A stretch of DNA of 64,000 bases from Oscheius sp. JU75 (Eukaryota; Nematoda; Chromadorea; Rhabditida; Rhabditidae): contig JASJZC010000002.1 of NCBI GenBank assembly GCA_037178855.1, positions 558,001 through 622,000 on the forward strand, in the 5' to 3' direction. Made by a program: the position numbers and the translations under genes. How positions within the stretch are numbered: position 1 is the first letter of the stretch; every line of letters starts with the position of its first letter. This document shows positions 9,292 through 17,986 of the stretch, one piece after another. The notes below the pieces were generated by a model, which saw only the letters and a program-made list of their open reading frames with translations, had not been told where the DNA came from and searched no databases.

Positions 9292-10977
9292 ATGTCCCGG
9301 GTAGTACACCTCCTACTGTTGCTCCCTCTGGCCTGGGCCATTCCCGTAGACAACGGGGTCGAAGGAGAGCCCGAAATCGAATGTGGCCCAACCTCTATCA
9401 CTGTCAACTTCAACACGAGGAATCCTTTCGCCGGACACGTTTACGTCAAGGGACTTTTCGATCAGAAGGAGTGCAGAAACGATGAGGGAGGCAGACAGGT
9501 GAGCAGTCGCGCGGAGAGGAACCGATCCAGATACACCGATTCCAACGTTTCTTGAACTGCCAGTTCGGACTAAGTTTTACACCAAGTCCTTCTAGTTGTT
9601 TTAATTGCTTTATGGCTGTTCTTGGGACCAAAAAAATGTTTTTTAAACTTTTCGATGTTCAGCAAAGTTGTATTTTGATCCCTTCTCCAAATTTGCAGAA
9701 CATTGCCACATGAGAAAATGACATCTTGAGGATTAAAATATACGATCCAGCTAGAGGTTCAGGTAGACAGTACACTCAGAATGTTCCAGAACGTTGAGAG
9801 ATTGAGAGAGAGAAACACACACACTGAGAGTTTCTCATTTCAGGTAGCCGGAATCGAGCTTGCCTTCGACAGCTGTAACGTCGCCCGTACCCGCTCTCTT
9901 AATCCCAGAGGAGTCTTTGTCTCTACCACCGTCGTCGTCTCTTTCCATCCACAGTTTGTGACCAAAGTTGACAGGTCAGTCTCTCTGCCTCTCTCACTGT
10001 TACTGTTTCTAGAGCCTACCGCATCCAATGTTTCTACATGGAGGCTGACAAGACTGTCTCTACCAACATCGAGGTCTCTGACCTGACTACTGTCTTCCAG
10101 ACACAGGTTGTGCCTATGCCAATCTGCAAGTACGAACTTCTCAATGGGGGACCTACTGGGGAGCCAGTTCAGTTTGCGACCATTGGTCAGCAGGTAAGAA
10201 AAAATAGAGTAACAGTGACAATGACAGTGCCTAAACTCTGTGCTCATACTCTTTTAGATCTACCACAAGTGGACTTGCGACTCTGAGACCCAGGATACCT
10301 TCTGCGCTGTAGTTCACAGCTGTACCGTCGATGACGGAAATGGAGATACTGTCCAGATCCTGGATGAGGACGGTTGTGCTCTTGACCGCTTCCTGTTGAA
10401 CAATCTCGAGTACCCGACTGATCTCATGGCTGGACAGGTAGACTATCTTTCTGGTTAAAACAGATTGAAGTCTTTAGGAAGCTCACGTCTACAAGTATGC
10501 CGACCGGTCACAACTTTTCTACCAGTGTCAGATAAGTATTAGTATCAAGGAGCCCAACAGCGAATGCCCCAGACCTCAGTGCGCTGAGCCACAAGGATTC
10601 GGAGCTTTGAAGCACAACCAGACTCAGGCTCAGTTCTTCAGAGTCCTGAGGAAGAGGTTAGTTCTATTTCTCTGTCTTTCTGTCACTATGTCTCATTGTC
10701 TCTCTGTCTCATTTCTCCCTTTTTCAGAGCTATCCAAACTGAGCAGATCCTTGATGTCCGCGCCGAACTCAACACCCTCGACGTCCTGGATGGAGAGCTC
10801 CCCGGAGTCCCCTCTGCGGCTGCGCTCATGGCTGCTCCTGAGCACATCGTCGCCGACGGAGTCTGCATGACCTACCAGGTCATGTCCCTCCTCGTCGCAC
10901 TTTGCATCTTCTCTGTCGCTCTGGGAACTGTCGCCGCCTTCTCTGCCATCATGTGCTCAAGGGGAAAGAGAATCTAA
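9292..10977 (+). CDS. ZP-domain cuticlin (CUT-1-like), downstream copy
   Basis: Six exons (9292-9498, 9844-9974, 10013-10193, 10258-10437, 10478-10656, 10728-10977) keep frame for 375 residues. The order is: signal peptide (LLLLLPLAWA), ZP module from IPVDNGVEGEPEIECGP, CTVDDGNGD, LLNNLEYPTDLMAG, YADRSQLFYQCQIS, a probable furin-type site (RVLRKR), and a C-terminal membrane helix (VMSLLVALCIFSVALG) with a short cytosolic tail CSRGKRI. Cysteine spacing is as in nematode cuticlins, which are secreted, cleaved and polymerised into cuticle. It is a tandem duplicate of the gene at 5.6 kb with shared intron positions. An AATAAA lies 75 bases after the stop. Confidence 0.92.
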
Positions 10978-11051
10978 GTCTCTCTCCCTCTGTTCAGAAT
11001 CTCTCTTTATCTCATGACTTTGTTATAGTTATTGTGCAATGCTGCCTCAGC

Positions 11052-11057
11052 AATAAA
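11052..11057 (+). terminator. AATAAA polyadenylation signal of ZP gene 2
   Basis: This is a consensus hexamer 75 bases past the TAA of the downstream ZP gene. It also lies 35 bases beyond the stop of the convergent small gene on the other strand. Confidence 0.6.
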
Positions 11058-11091
11058 TTGTGTATTTTTGTGATTTTTGGGGGAAGAAGTG

Positions 11092-11451
11092 TCAGTTTCC
11101 TGTCAATTGGAGGCCACCTTCTCCGGCAGCGTGGACGACCAGCTGTTGCTTGATAAGTTGACCTGGAGAGTAAACATTGCAGAGAGACAGATAGACAGAG
11201 AGACAGATAGACAGATAGTCAGATATACAGGGAGACAGAGATACAGAGATACAGAGATACAGAGATACAGAGATACAGAGAGATAGAGAGACAAAGAGAT
11301 AGGGAAACAGAGAGACAGATCAATACTTACCAGTCTCTTGAGCAGCCTCAATAAACTTTTTCTCTCCCCTAAGGTAGTCTCTCCAAATAAGACCAATACA
11401 GTAGAAGTGGTAGAGAACAGTGAGGATGTGGACGACGTGACGGAGATTCAT
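11092..11451 (-). CDS. Small two-exon protein, unrecognised
   Basis: Exon 1 (11451-11331) and exon 2 (11162-11092) join in phase 1, with a GTAAGT donor and CTCCAG acceptor, to give 63 residues. The start is MNLRHVVHILTVLYHFYCIG, a hydrophobic stretch that could be a signal anchor. The rest is polar (RGEKKFIEAAQETG...LVVHAAGEGG). The intron is almost entirely GACAGAGA/GATACAGA microsatellite. No family was recognised. Frame closure across both splice sites supports a real gene. It converges on the second ZP gene. Confidence 0.55.
11190..11330. repeat. Compound GACAGAGA / GATACAGA microsatellite
   Basis: Tandem units of AGACAGAT, AGACAGAG and GATACAGA run through the whole intron of the small minus-strand gene. 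Confidence 0.9.
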
Positions 11452-11568
11452 CGTGAGAGAGAGTGAGAGATAGGAAAGAATAGACTGCTATCAGTCTTTC
11501 ATTGCTCTTTTATTGTTAGAGCAATGGCACGAAAGACCGGAAATGCTGCCCTTATCACAGAAGCGTCG

Positions 11569-11829
11569 TCACAGATCGTGGCCGAGATGAGTCAAGGAGC
11601 TGTAGTTTGCCAAAAAGTTTGTCATTAGAGCTGCCGATTGCGCAATTCGGATAGATCGGGTGTGTAAAACGTCTGTAGAAAACTTATCAGGTGACAAGCG
11701 ACCGAAGAAGACTTTGTAGAAGTTTTCATAGTTCTGAGCTCGTCCTGTCAAGGATAATATTGTCAGTTGCTTGGCCCGGAAGAATGTGACTAGCTGTTCG
11801 TGAAGGTCGCCTCTCCAGAAGACAACCAT
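11569..11829 (-). CDS. Hypothetical 86-residue open frame
   Basis: An ATG at 11829 opens a frame reading MVVFWRGDLHEQLVTFF and ending SSLTHLGHDL, with natural-looking composition. No domain, signal peptide or splice support was found. Its start overlaps the plus-strand start codon at 11828, so it could be a shadow. Uncertain. Confidence 0.25.
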   Translation of the reverse strand: MVVFWRGDLHEQLVTFFRAKQLTILSLTGRAQNYENFYKVFFGRLSPDKFSTDVLHTRSIRIAQSAALMTNFLANYSSLTHLGHDL

Positions 11830-12317
11830 GAAGCTTGTTTGTCTGCTTCTCGTCATCGGCTTCGCTACCCCCTCTCATGCCTTATGGTGTCCAAGTGGTA
11901 AGTTTACTCTGTCTCTGTCTCTACCGCCTCCGTATTTAAATATTCGTATCAATGCTCTGCACTTTTCAAGTATCTCAAAGACAAATCTGGTGATCAGAAG
12001 AAGTTCGAATATGAATACGGCTGTCTGAACCCTAACAACAATCCTTTATGTAATGGGTGTACAGAGGAGGAGGAAGACCAAGGGAAGAAATATAATGGTG
12101 AACGCCAGCGCACCCTGTCACCCAATTTCCCATTTGCTTCATTTTCAACCAATTTTTATATTATGTACACTTAAAAGACAAAAAAACTCAACGAAAAAGA
12201 AAAATTAGAATTTTTCCGAGTTGAAGGGTCTTCAAGAAATGAAATGGGTGGAATCCAAAAAGAGCGCAAAAATACTTCCAAAAATGAACCATATAAGATT
12301 TGACACATTCTTCTTGG

Positions 12318-13343
12318 CTATTCTTCAGGATTTTCTTGAAAATACTTTAAGATGCGTTCCATGGAATGTGATGCTGCGGGCATGAACCATCGCTCCCACA
12401 AAGAAGCATCCTTCATGACATCAATTTGCTTGACGCGCCCCGTATGCTGCCCGCACCAATTGACGAGATTCTTATTCGCCAAGTACACCGTCACATCCAA
12501 TTCGTCCAACTTGACGGCCACATCGCTCGAGCTGCTTCTGCCACCCAGCCACGACGGTTCATCCCTCAGACGCGTCAAGATGGCTTCTACTCCCGGTGAA
12601 TCGAATGCGACGCAGCGCGCCATGCACGGCTGATCCATATCGATGCTTTTTCCATTTCCGAAGTATTGCATCCCACAAGCTCCCACATTGAAGTACGCGG
12701 GATGCCGACGTAGGAGTGTCGAGAGCTGCGCGAGCCAACCTCCCAAGCTGTGACCCGTTATCGTCACCGATTGATTGGACCTGCTCCTAAAGCGTGCTCC
12801 ATCCAGTTTCATCGTGTTGTTGAGGATGGACTGGAGGGTGTGCCAGCCGGCAGACGACACTGTACCGGATGTGACCATTTTGATGGCGATGCGAACATCC
12901 GCTATGAGTTGCTTAATATTGGTGAGAGCAGTGCCGCGATGAACGATGACCAGCTGTCGACCGACGCGATTGAGGAAGGATGTGCAAGTGAAGCCTGATA
13001 AGAGAGAGAGCATAAGAGCAAACGGGATGTGCTCACCTTCATATTTTGTGCGCGTGACCACCGTCCACATGCGTTCATCCAAATATCGAACCATATCCTT
13101 GACCGTGATTTTGGCGCCGTGGCTTTCCGGAATGTCGTGCACACACGAATGCCTCATATCGAGGTAGTACTCGAGATTGACCATTGTGGCGAGTTCGAGG
13201 GTCGACGGATCCGTCGCAAGCTCCACTTGCCTTGCTTGACGAATCCTCTCATCGCGCACAGAACATTGTTGACAGGGCATCCCGTATCTACGAATAGATG
13301 TTTCAAAAGTGCTCTTTACGACAAAAGTTAGCGGGTTAGTCAA
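12318..13343 (-). CDS. Class 3 lipase-like alpha/beta hydrolase carried by the element
   Basis: One long frame of 341 codons contains VIVHRGTA (near residue 133), the nucleophile elbow TGHSLGGW (Ser about 199), CVAFDSPG (Asp about 248) and a late ASHSMERIL (His about 326). This is a complete Ser-Asp-His set of lipase-3 type. Within it, a 42-base stretch with GTGAGC at one end and TTATCAG at the other (about 13037-12996) would splice in frame, joining TKYEG to FTCTSF next to the HRGT strand. This gives about 327 residues and is probably the true product. It has no signal peptide. It is more GC-rich than the surrounding element. Its place between terminal repeats suggests cargo; the substrate is unknown. 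Confidence 0.75.
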   Translation of the reverse strand: MTNPLTFVVKSTFETSIRRYGMPCQQCSVRDERIRQARQVELATDPSTLELATMVNLEYYLDMRHSCVHDIPESHGAKITVKDMVRYLDERMWTVVTRTKYEGEHIPFALMLSLLSGFTCTSFLNRVGRQLVIVHRGTALTNIKQLIADVRIAIKMVTSGTVSSAGWHTLQSILNNTMKLDGARFRSRSNQSVTITGHSLGGWLAQLSTLLRRHPAYFNVGACGMQYFGNGKSIDMDQPCMARCVAFDSPGVEAILTRLRDEPSWLGGRSSSSDVAVKLDELDVTVYLANKNLVNWCGQHTGRVKQIDVMKDASLWERWFMPAASHSMERILKYFQENPEE

Positions 13344-13856
13344 GTAGACGCGAGATTTATCTATTTGCTTTTTATAATCGAGAAATGGACGCTTTCTAAT
13401 GTTTCAACCCTGATGTCAGAGGAAACGAAGCGAGAAAAAAAGGTGGAGCGACATGTATAACTGTAAAACATTTACTCACCGCTGATAACAGATTGATTGA
13501 ACGGGAGGGGGAGTGGCAGCTGGTGCAAATGGTAAACAAGCGCAGCGAAACAAAATTGAAACGATTCGTTCCTGTGTTTTGATGAGAGAGGCTGCTTACA
13601 CACATAACCATTGCATTCTGACTTCACACTTGTCGACACCCCCTTCGACATCCAAATTTTGTGGCAGCTGACTTGGCTTCGACACATCTAATAGTAGAAA
13701 AGGTAAAAAAAGAAAATATGTAACTTACTCTAATGAGAGAACTCCAGCAGAAAGCATCAAAACGAGAACCGAATTGCAGAACATCAAGGAAAAAGAAGAG
13801 TCGCAATCAATCACACGCGAGATTCGCACCTTTTATGGCACAATGCAAACGTTTTT
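13344..13856. other. Element interior between lipase and polymerase relic
   Basis: No gene was recognised. Possible splice donors and acceptors on the minus strand (near 13470-13690) could belong to a 5' leader or exon of the lipase gene, but no frame ties them together. Confidence 0.3.
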
Positions 13857-14227
13857 ATGACATTATTAATGACGTCCTTTTTGGCGGATGTGTTCGAGAC
13901 TTTCAGAAATCTGAGTTTAGATATTTATGGATTGGATTCGTGCTGGTATTATACTAGTCCTGGTTTGTCTTGGGCTCAAAATAACGAAAGTAAAGTTAGA
14001 AACAATAAAAAAACCGAATTAAAGGTGAAATGGTTAATGCAGTTAAAAGATATTCGAAAGCAGATAACAAATACATTCATAGCCATAATAACAAAAAAAA
14101 TTCCAAGACGATTGAAAATATACCAGTTGGCGGTTTTATTGAACTCTGTGTCACTTCATTCCCAAGAAACTCTCCAAGGAGCAAAAGCAATAACTTTTTA
14201 CAATTAAAGCAATCAAAACAGTAACTT
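13857..14227 (+). pseudogene. Fragment of protein-primed family-B DNA polymerase
   Basis: The frame reads FLADVFETFRNLSLDIYGLD followed by a WYYTSPGLSW motif. In pPolB of Mavericks, adintoviruses and linear plasmids this segment holds the Tyr-x3-Asp of the third exonuclease motif. The polymerase palm motifs are absent, and the open frame drifts into unrelated lysine-rich sequence. It is a relic and cannot replicate DNA. Its last 70 bases are shared with another repeat at 24.6 kb. Confidence 0.6.
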
Positions 14228-14943
14228 GCAAAAAAAATGAAGAAAAATAAAGGAATAAAGAAAAATATTGTTGAGAAACAAATTACATTTAAAGATTATA
14301 AGAAAAGCCTTTTCAATAAAACTGTTGTTGGAGAAACAATATTGTATTAGATCTATTAAACATACCTTATGGACTCAAGAAATAGAAAAGGTTGTATTTA
14401 ATAATACAGATTGTGTTTGGTAATGAAATAAAAGATAGTATCTTCAACGGGTATAAACGAATTATCTCTGAAAGAGGCTTCAAAACAAAAACATACTCAA
14501 GTCTTTAAGATATACTACTTAAAAAGATAATACTATTTCTTTGAAGTCATGAGACACTAATAACTTAAGTAATAAACAGTAATGATTACCGAATTCTTGG
14601 ATTTGGAAAGTTGAACATCCAATTATTAAGTTTTCATCTATTGCCTCAGCAGTTCTACTTCCGAAGAACCCTTCGGAAACTTTCCTTGAAGTGCATTTCA
14701 AATACTCTTGTAGTTCTATTGGTGGATCCAAACCAAAAGAGTCAGTTCCTGGGTATGTGGTACTTCAGGGAGACCATCACGCATGAAAACATCGTGGAAG
14801 TGTTGTATTTTTAATTCTTTGACGAGAACATGGCTGGTTAAAGGAGGTAGGTCTTTTAGGAAATCGAGAGTACCTCGACACTTTATCATTTAAGACTCAT
14901 CGAAAAATTAAAAGCAGAAATTAAAAAAAAAAATTTTATTATT
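14228..14943. other. AT-rich element interior, one open frame on the minus strand
   Basis: A 70-codon minus-strand frame (14519-14731) with DPPIELQEYLKCTSRK looks protein-like but has no recognised family. The rest is AT-rich and poor in coding signal. It may be the remains of another element gene. Confidence 0.3.
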
Positions 14944-17524
14944 AATTTTTGGAAGTATTTTTACGCTTTTTTTTGGATTCCACCTTTTTTTTGGATTTGC
15001 ACTATATCTTGAAGAGTCTTCAATTCGGGAGAATTCTAATTTTTCTTTTTTGTTGAGTTTTGTTGTCTTATTAAGTGTGCATAATATAAAAATTGGTTGA
15101 AAATGAAGGAAATAGGACATTGGGTGAAAGGGTGCGCTGGCGTTCACCATTATATTTCTTCTATCGAGGACTTATGGTAACCATTTCCTGCAGAGACAGA
15201 CAGATTGTTAATAACTAACTTTTTCAGGAAGAGCGATTGGAAAGCGTTACCATTCGAATCTGTGAACACAAGACAGCCTCTCTATCATTTCATAGAGCAG
15301 TCTACTTTTGAAAAAGTCTGTCGGCAAACTTTTCTGAATATGGATGCGTCAATCCCAATCTGAATGAAGAATTCTTTTTTTTGGTGATTGTGGACCGAAG
15401 TCTATACTACCGTGCGTTGGGGCTCCTGAAGTTTCGCCGCACCAAAGTTTCTGTGCCTGCAATGGATGTAGATTCCTGAATTCTATAATGCAACCTCCAT
15501 CGAACATTATTAACCTTCGGCCAACTACGACAACCAATCTTGCGACTACTGAAGCCCGTCCAGCGCGACTTTCCCCATAGTTCCACCTACTATCCGGGGA
15601 CCTGCTTCTACTGTAACCGAGTCTGCTCCGGCTGCTGAATCCGATTCGGGCGATTCCAAAGAGAGTAGTAGCAGTGGAGATTCTACCGAGACGAGGACTC
15701 AAGAGGGAACTGCCGAAAACAGCGCCATTGAATACAAGACAGTCACCATCATCATGACCAGTATCACCTTCGTGTTCAAGAAGTGAATTGTGGGAAATTG
15801 TGTTGAGTTCTTAATGTTCCAAAGACGGAGACAGAGAGATCGTCAATCCGTTCCTAAAGTAGTTTACTCTCTCATCCACTCTTTCTACTCTCAGTACTGT
15901 TTGTCTACCACTCCTCAAGTGTTCGCACTTTCTCCCAAAGGCAGCAGTGTGATGACTCTTCCCACCAGGACCAATTAGAAGTCACAAAGGGTAAAGGAAC
16001 ATGACCGCCGGGAACAGATTGGCCAGTCTCTGTGGCCCACCTCACGTTTCCGGAGAGATTGTTTGACCAATGATGCAACCCAGTTCGTCCGGAGCAAACA
16101 GGCGCAACTTGACACCTCGTAACACTGACTGTGTGAGAGGGAGAACGGAGACAGAGAGACAGATAGACAGAGAGACAGACCCAGGTACTGTGCCTCCTTA
16201 CACCATCAGCAAACAGTCTAATCCTTCCTGAGAAAACCAATCACTCATTGTCAGCCCTTGCCACCGGACGTGACCAAATATGCCTGACCGGGAAGTCCCA
16301 AAGGACTACCGCTGCGCTGGGTAAGCAAACCTGAGAATAAGAGGCTATGCGTCAAGTTTCATACCTACTGGAGAGATGACGTGGGAACGCTGAGTCTTAT
16401 CAAACTACTTAATTTCGTCCAGCCTTCTGCCTTATCAGTGCACCAATGCTCTTCCAGACAGCTGACTCTCAGTTCTTGGCATCTTTCGTATTTCGAACTG
16501 GTCTCATTTAGAAAGAGAGAAGCATCCTGTTAGCTTAGTTGTTTTTGTCGACTGTTTGGACAAACTTTCGCTGAAAAAATAGCAGTGAGAGCTCCCTACT
16601 CGAGCGAACTGTTGCGAAGTTTTCCCTTGCGTAAACTCTTCGGATGACTCAAGCAGGACAGTATTCTTAAAGGGTTCTATACTCTCTTGGTAGAGCCTGT
16701 AATTCAGTGTCTCTGTCTACTGATTGGCTAACCAAAAGTAACTCTCTCTCTCTCCCTGACTAGCCAAAAGCTCCCACAGATCAGTTTTGGGTTCAGAGTT
16801 TCGTCAACTAGCCTGCAGTCTGTCTCTCTGTATCTCTATCTCTCTCCCTCTTCCTCTCTCTCACTTTCTATCCGTCACTCTGTCCCTCCGTCTCAGCCTA
16901 TCATTTTTTCATAAACAACTGTCATTGTCTACCCAGCTTTTCAACTAGCCGCCATTGTCCACCACCATCCATTTCCAGGGGTACAGTTCTCATCAAAATC
17001 GATTTCAACTCTCCCTCTCTCTGTGTCGCTGAGCTTTTGTGTGTGCTCCGTCACAGAGGGTGGGCGTGTCTCACACACACACACACAGAAGGGCGGTCCA
17101 TACCCAGAGCTCCGTCGTCGTCCCTTGGCTCTGTTTGCTCTGTGCGCTCCGTCAGGGCACAGGGTCTCTCCCTCTCTTCCTCTGACAAAAACTGTGAGTC
17201 AGTCAGTCTCCCTTTTCCCTTCTCCCATCTTCGGTGGTCCTGAGACTAGGCAAGATGTTGGCATAGCTGAGAAATTGAGACGACTCAGCCATGCTACATA
17301 GGGCCGAGCCTCTCGGCCCCACTCTCCCTGTACTTCCATGGTATGTTCTCTAGAGAATTCTAGGAAAGACAAGCCCTGTACATTCTCGAAAATCCGACGT
17401 ATTTCTTGCCCCCCCCCCTTTTTTCGACTTTTTTACTTGTTCTCTGAAAGTCTGTGTCTGTGAGTCTGTTCTGAAGAACAATTCTAGCGACAGTAAACCG
17501 GGTAGCTCTATGATGAAGCTGATT

Positions 17525-17540
17525 CCCCCCCCCCCCCCCC
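17525..17540 (+). repeat. Homopolymer C tract
   Basis: Sixteen consecutive C residues; a shorter C run lies at 17409-17418. These could be real or a site of sequencing uncertainty. Confidence 0.8.
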
Positions 17541-17557
17541 GTTCAAGAATTGGCGCC

Positions 17558-17612
17558 GCCTTTGCCCGGGTGGCTCAGTCGGTTAGCGCACCGAATGCGA
17601 ATGAAAAGCGGT
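17558..17612 (+). repeat. tRNA-like 5' half
   Basis: CCCGGGTGGCTCAGTCGG followed by TTAGCGCACCGAATGCG matches the acceptor/D-arm of an Ile/Ala-type tRNA. It then diverges, with no T-loop at the right distance. A truncated tRNA-derived repeat. Confidence 0.5.
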
Positions 17613-17986
17613 GACTATTCCTTGTTTCCCTGCTCACAAAACAATAATAGCCGGGCTTGTTCTAACGTCGTAAACGGAAAAAAGCGGCGCTAGTTATTGC
17701 TGCAATATAAATCTACTCTGTTCAATGAGTCCTGAAATTGAAGTGTATATTTCAATATCGCGGAAAAGAATATGCAGGCTGACCTTTTTGAAATACATTG
17801 CACTATGAGGCCGGGTGGCTGACCCCCAGGAGTACGAGCTACAAATTTTGAATGGGAAAGGTACAAGCGGTCCCTATATTTCTGTATCTCTATCGTTCTG
17901 TCTCTATGTCTCTCTGTCTCATTGTCTGCATAGGTTCAATGTTTATGACTCAATATGACAACCCGTATCTGTCCGCCTCTTTTTTA

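Larger units (their letters stand above)
12086..15161. mobile_element. 3.1 kb inverted-repeat element with lipase and DNA polymerase fragment (Maverick-like)
   Basis: About 200 bases at 12086-12285 are the imperfect reverse complement of 14944-15161. The outer ends read AAGAAATATAATGGTGAACG and its complement. Inside are a lipase gene (minus) and a fragment resembling the exonuclease region of protein-primed family-B DNA polymerases (plus), plus AT-rich sequence without clear genes. Long inverted repeats with a pPolB point to a Maverick/Polinton or adintovirus-like element reduced by deletion. Integrase, packaging ATPase and capsid genes were not seen. No clear direct target duplication was found; TATA flanks both ends but is palindromic. 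Confidence 0.6.
11828..15786 (+). pseudogene. Broken Cys-rich secreted protein gene, split by a mobile element
   Basis: Exon 1 (11828-11897) encodes MKLVCLLLVIGFATPSHALWCPSG, a clean signal peptide with a GTAAGT donor. Downstream come FEYEYGCLNPNNNPLC and NGCTEEEEDQ (about 11995-12090), ending at the left terminal repeat of the element. After the element, a related SEYGCVNPNLNEE (about 15330), a Cys-rich GDCGPKSILPC...FCACNGC (15382-15470) and a Thr/Ser/Glu-rich mucin-like tail to TGA near 15786 follow. These pieces do not join in one frame: the exon 1/2 phases disagree, one break is at the T-run near 15372, and another is near 15580. It looks like a secreted protein with repeated Cys modules that is now non-functional. 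The family was not recognised. Confidence 0.55.
15790..17986. other. 2.2 kb without a recognised gene
   Basis: The segment has CTGTCTCT-type microsatellites (16140-16180, 16820-16900), a CACACA run near 17080, C-runs at 17409-17418 and 17525-17540, and a tRNA-like fragment at 17558-17610. A minus-strand stretch near 16020-16115 (LRLFAPDELGCIIGQTISPE) looks exon-like with a GTGAGG donor, but no partner exons were found. Confidence 0.4.

Noticed and set aside
12084-12100. Classic Tc1/mariner element flanked by TA duplication at the 12-15 kb repeats
   Set aside because: TA/TATA flanks are palindromic and uninformative, no DDE transposase is inside, and a pPolB-like frame points elsewhere.
12352-13331. 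Several plus-strand open frames over the lipase
   Set aside because: Antisense shadows of the lipase gene; no motifs.
17023-17301. Protein-coding gene in the 17 kb spacer
   Set aside because: Low-complexity Ser/Leu/Pro-rich frame over pyrimidine-rich DNA, no start context, motifs or partner exons.
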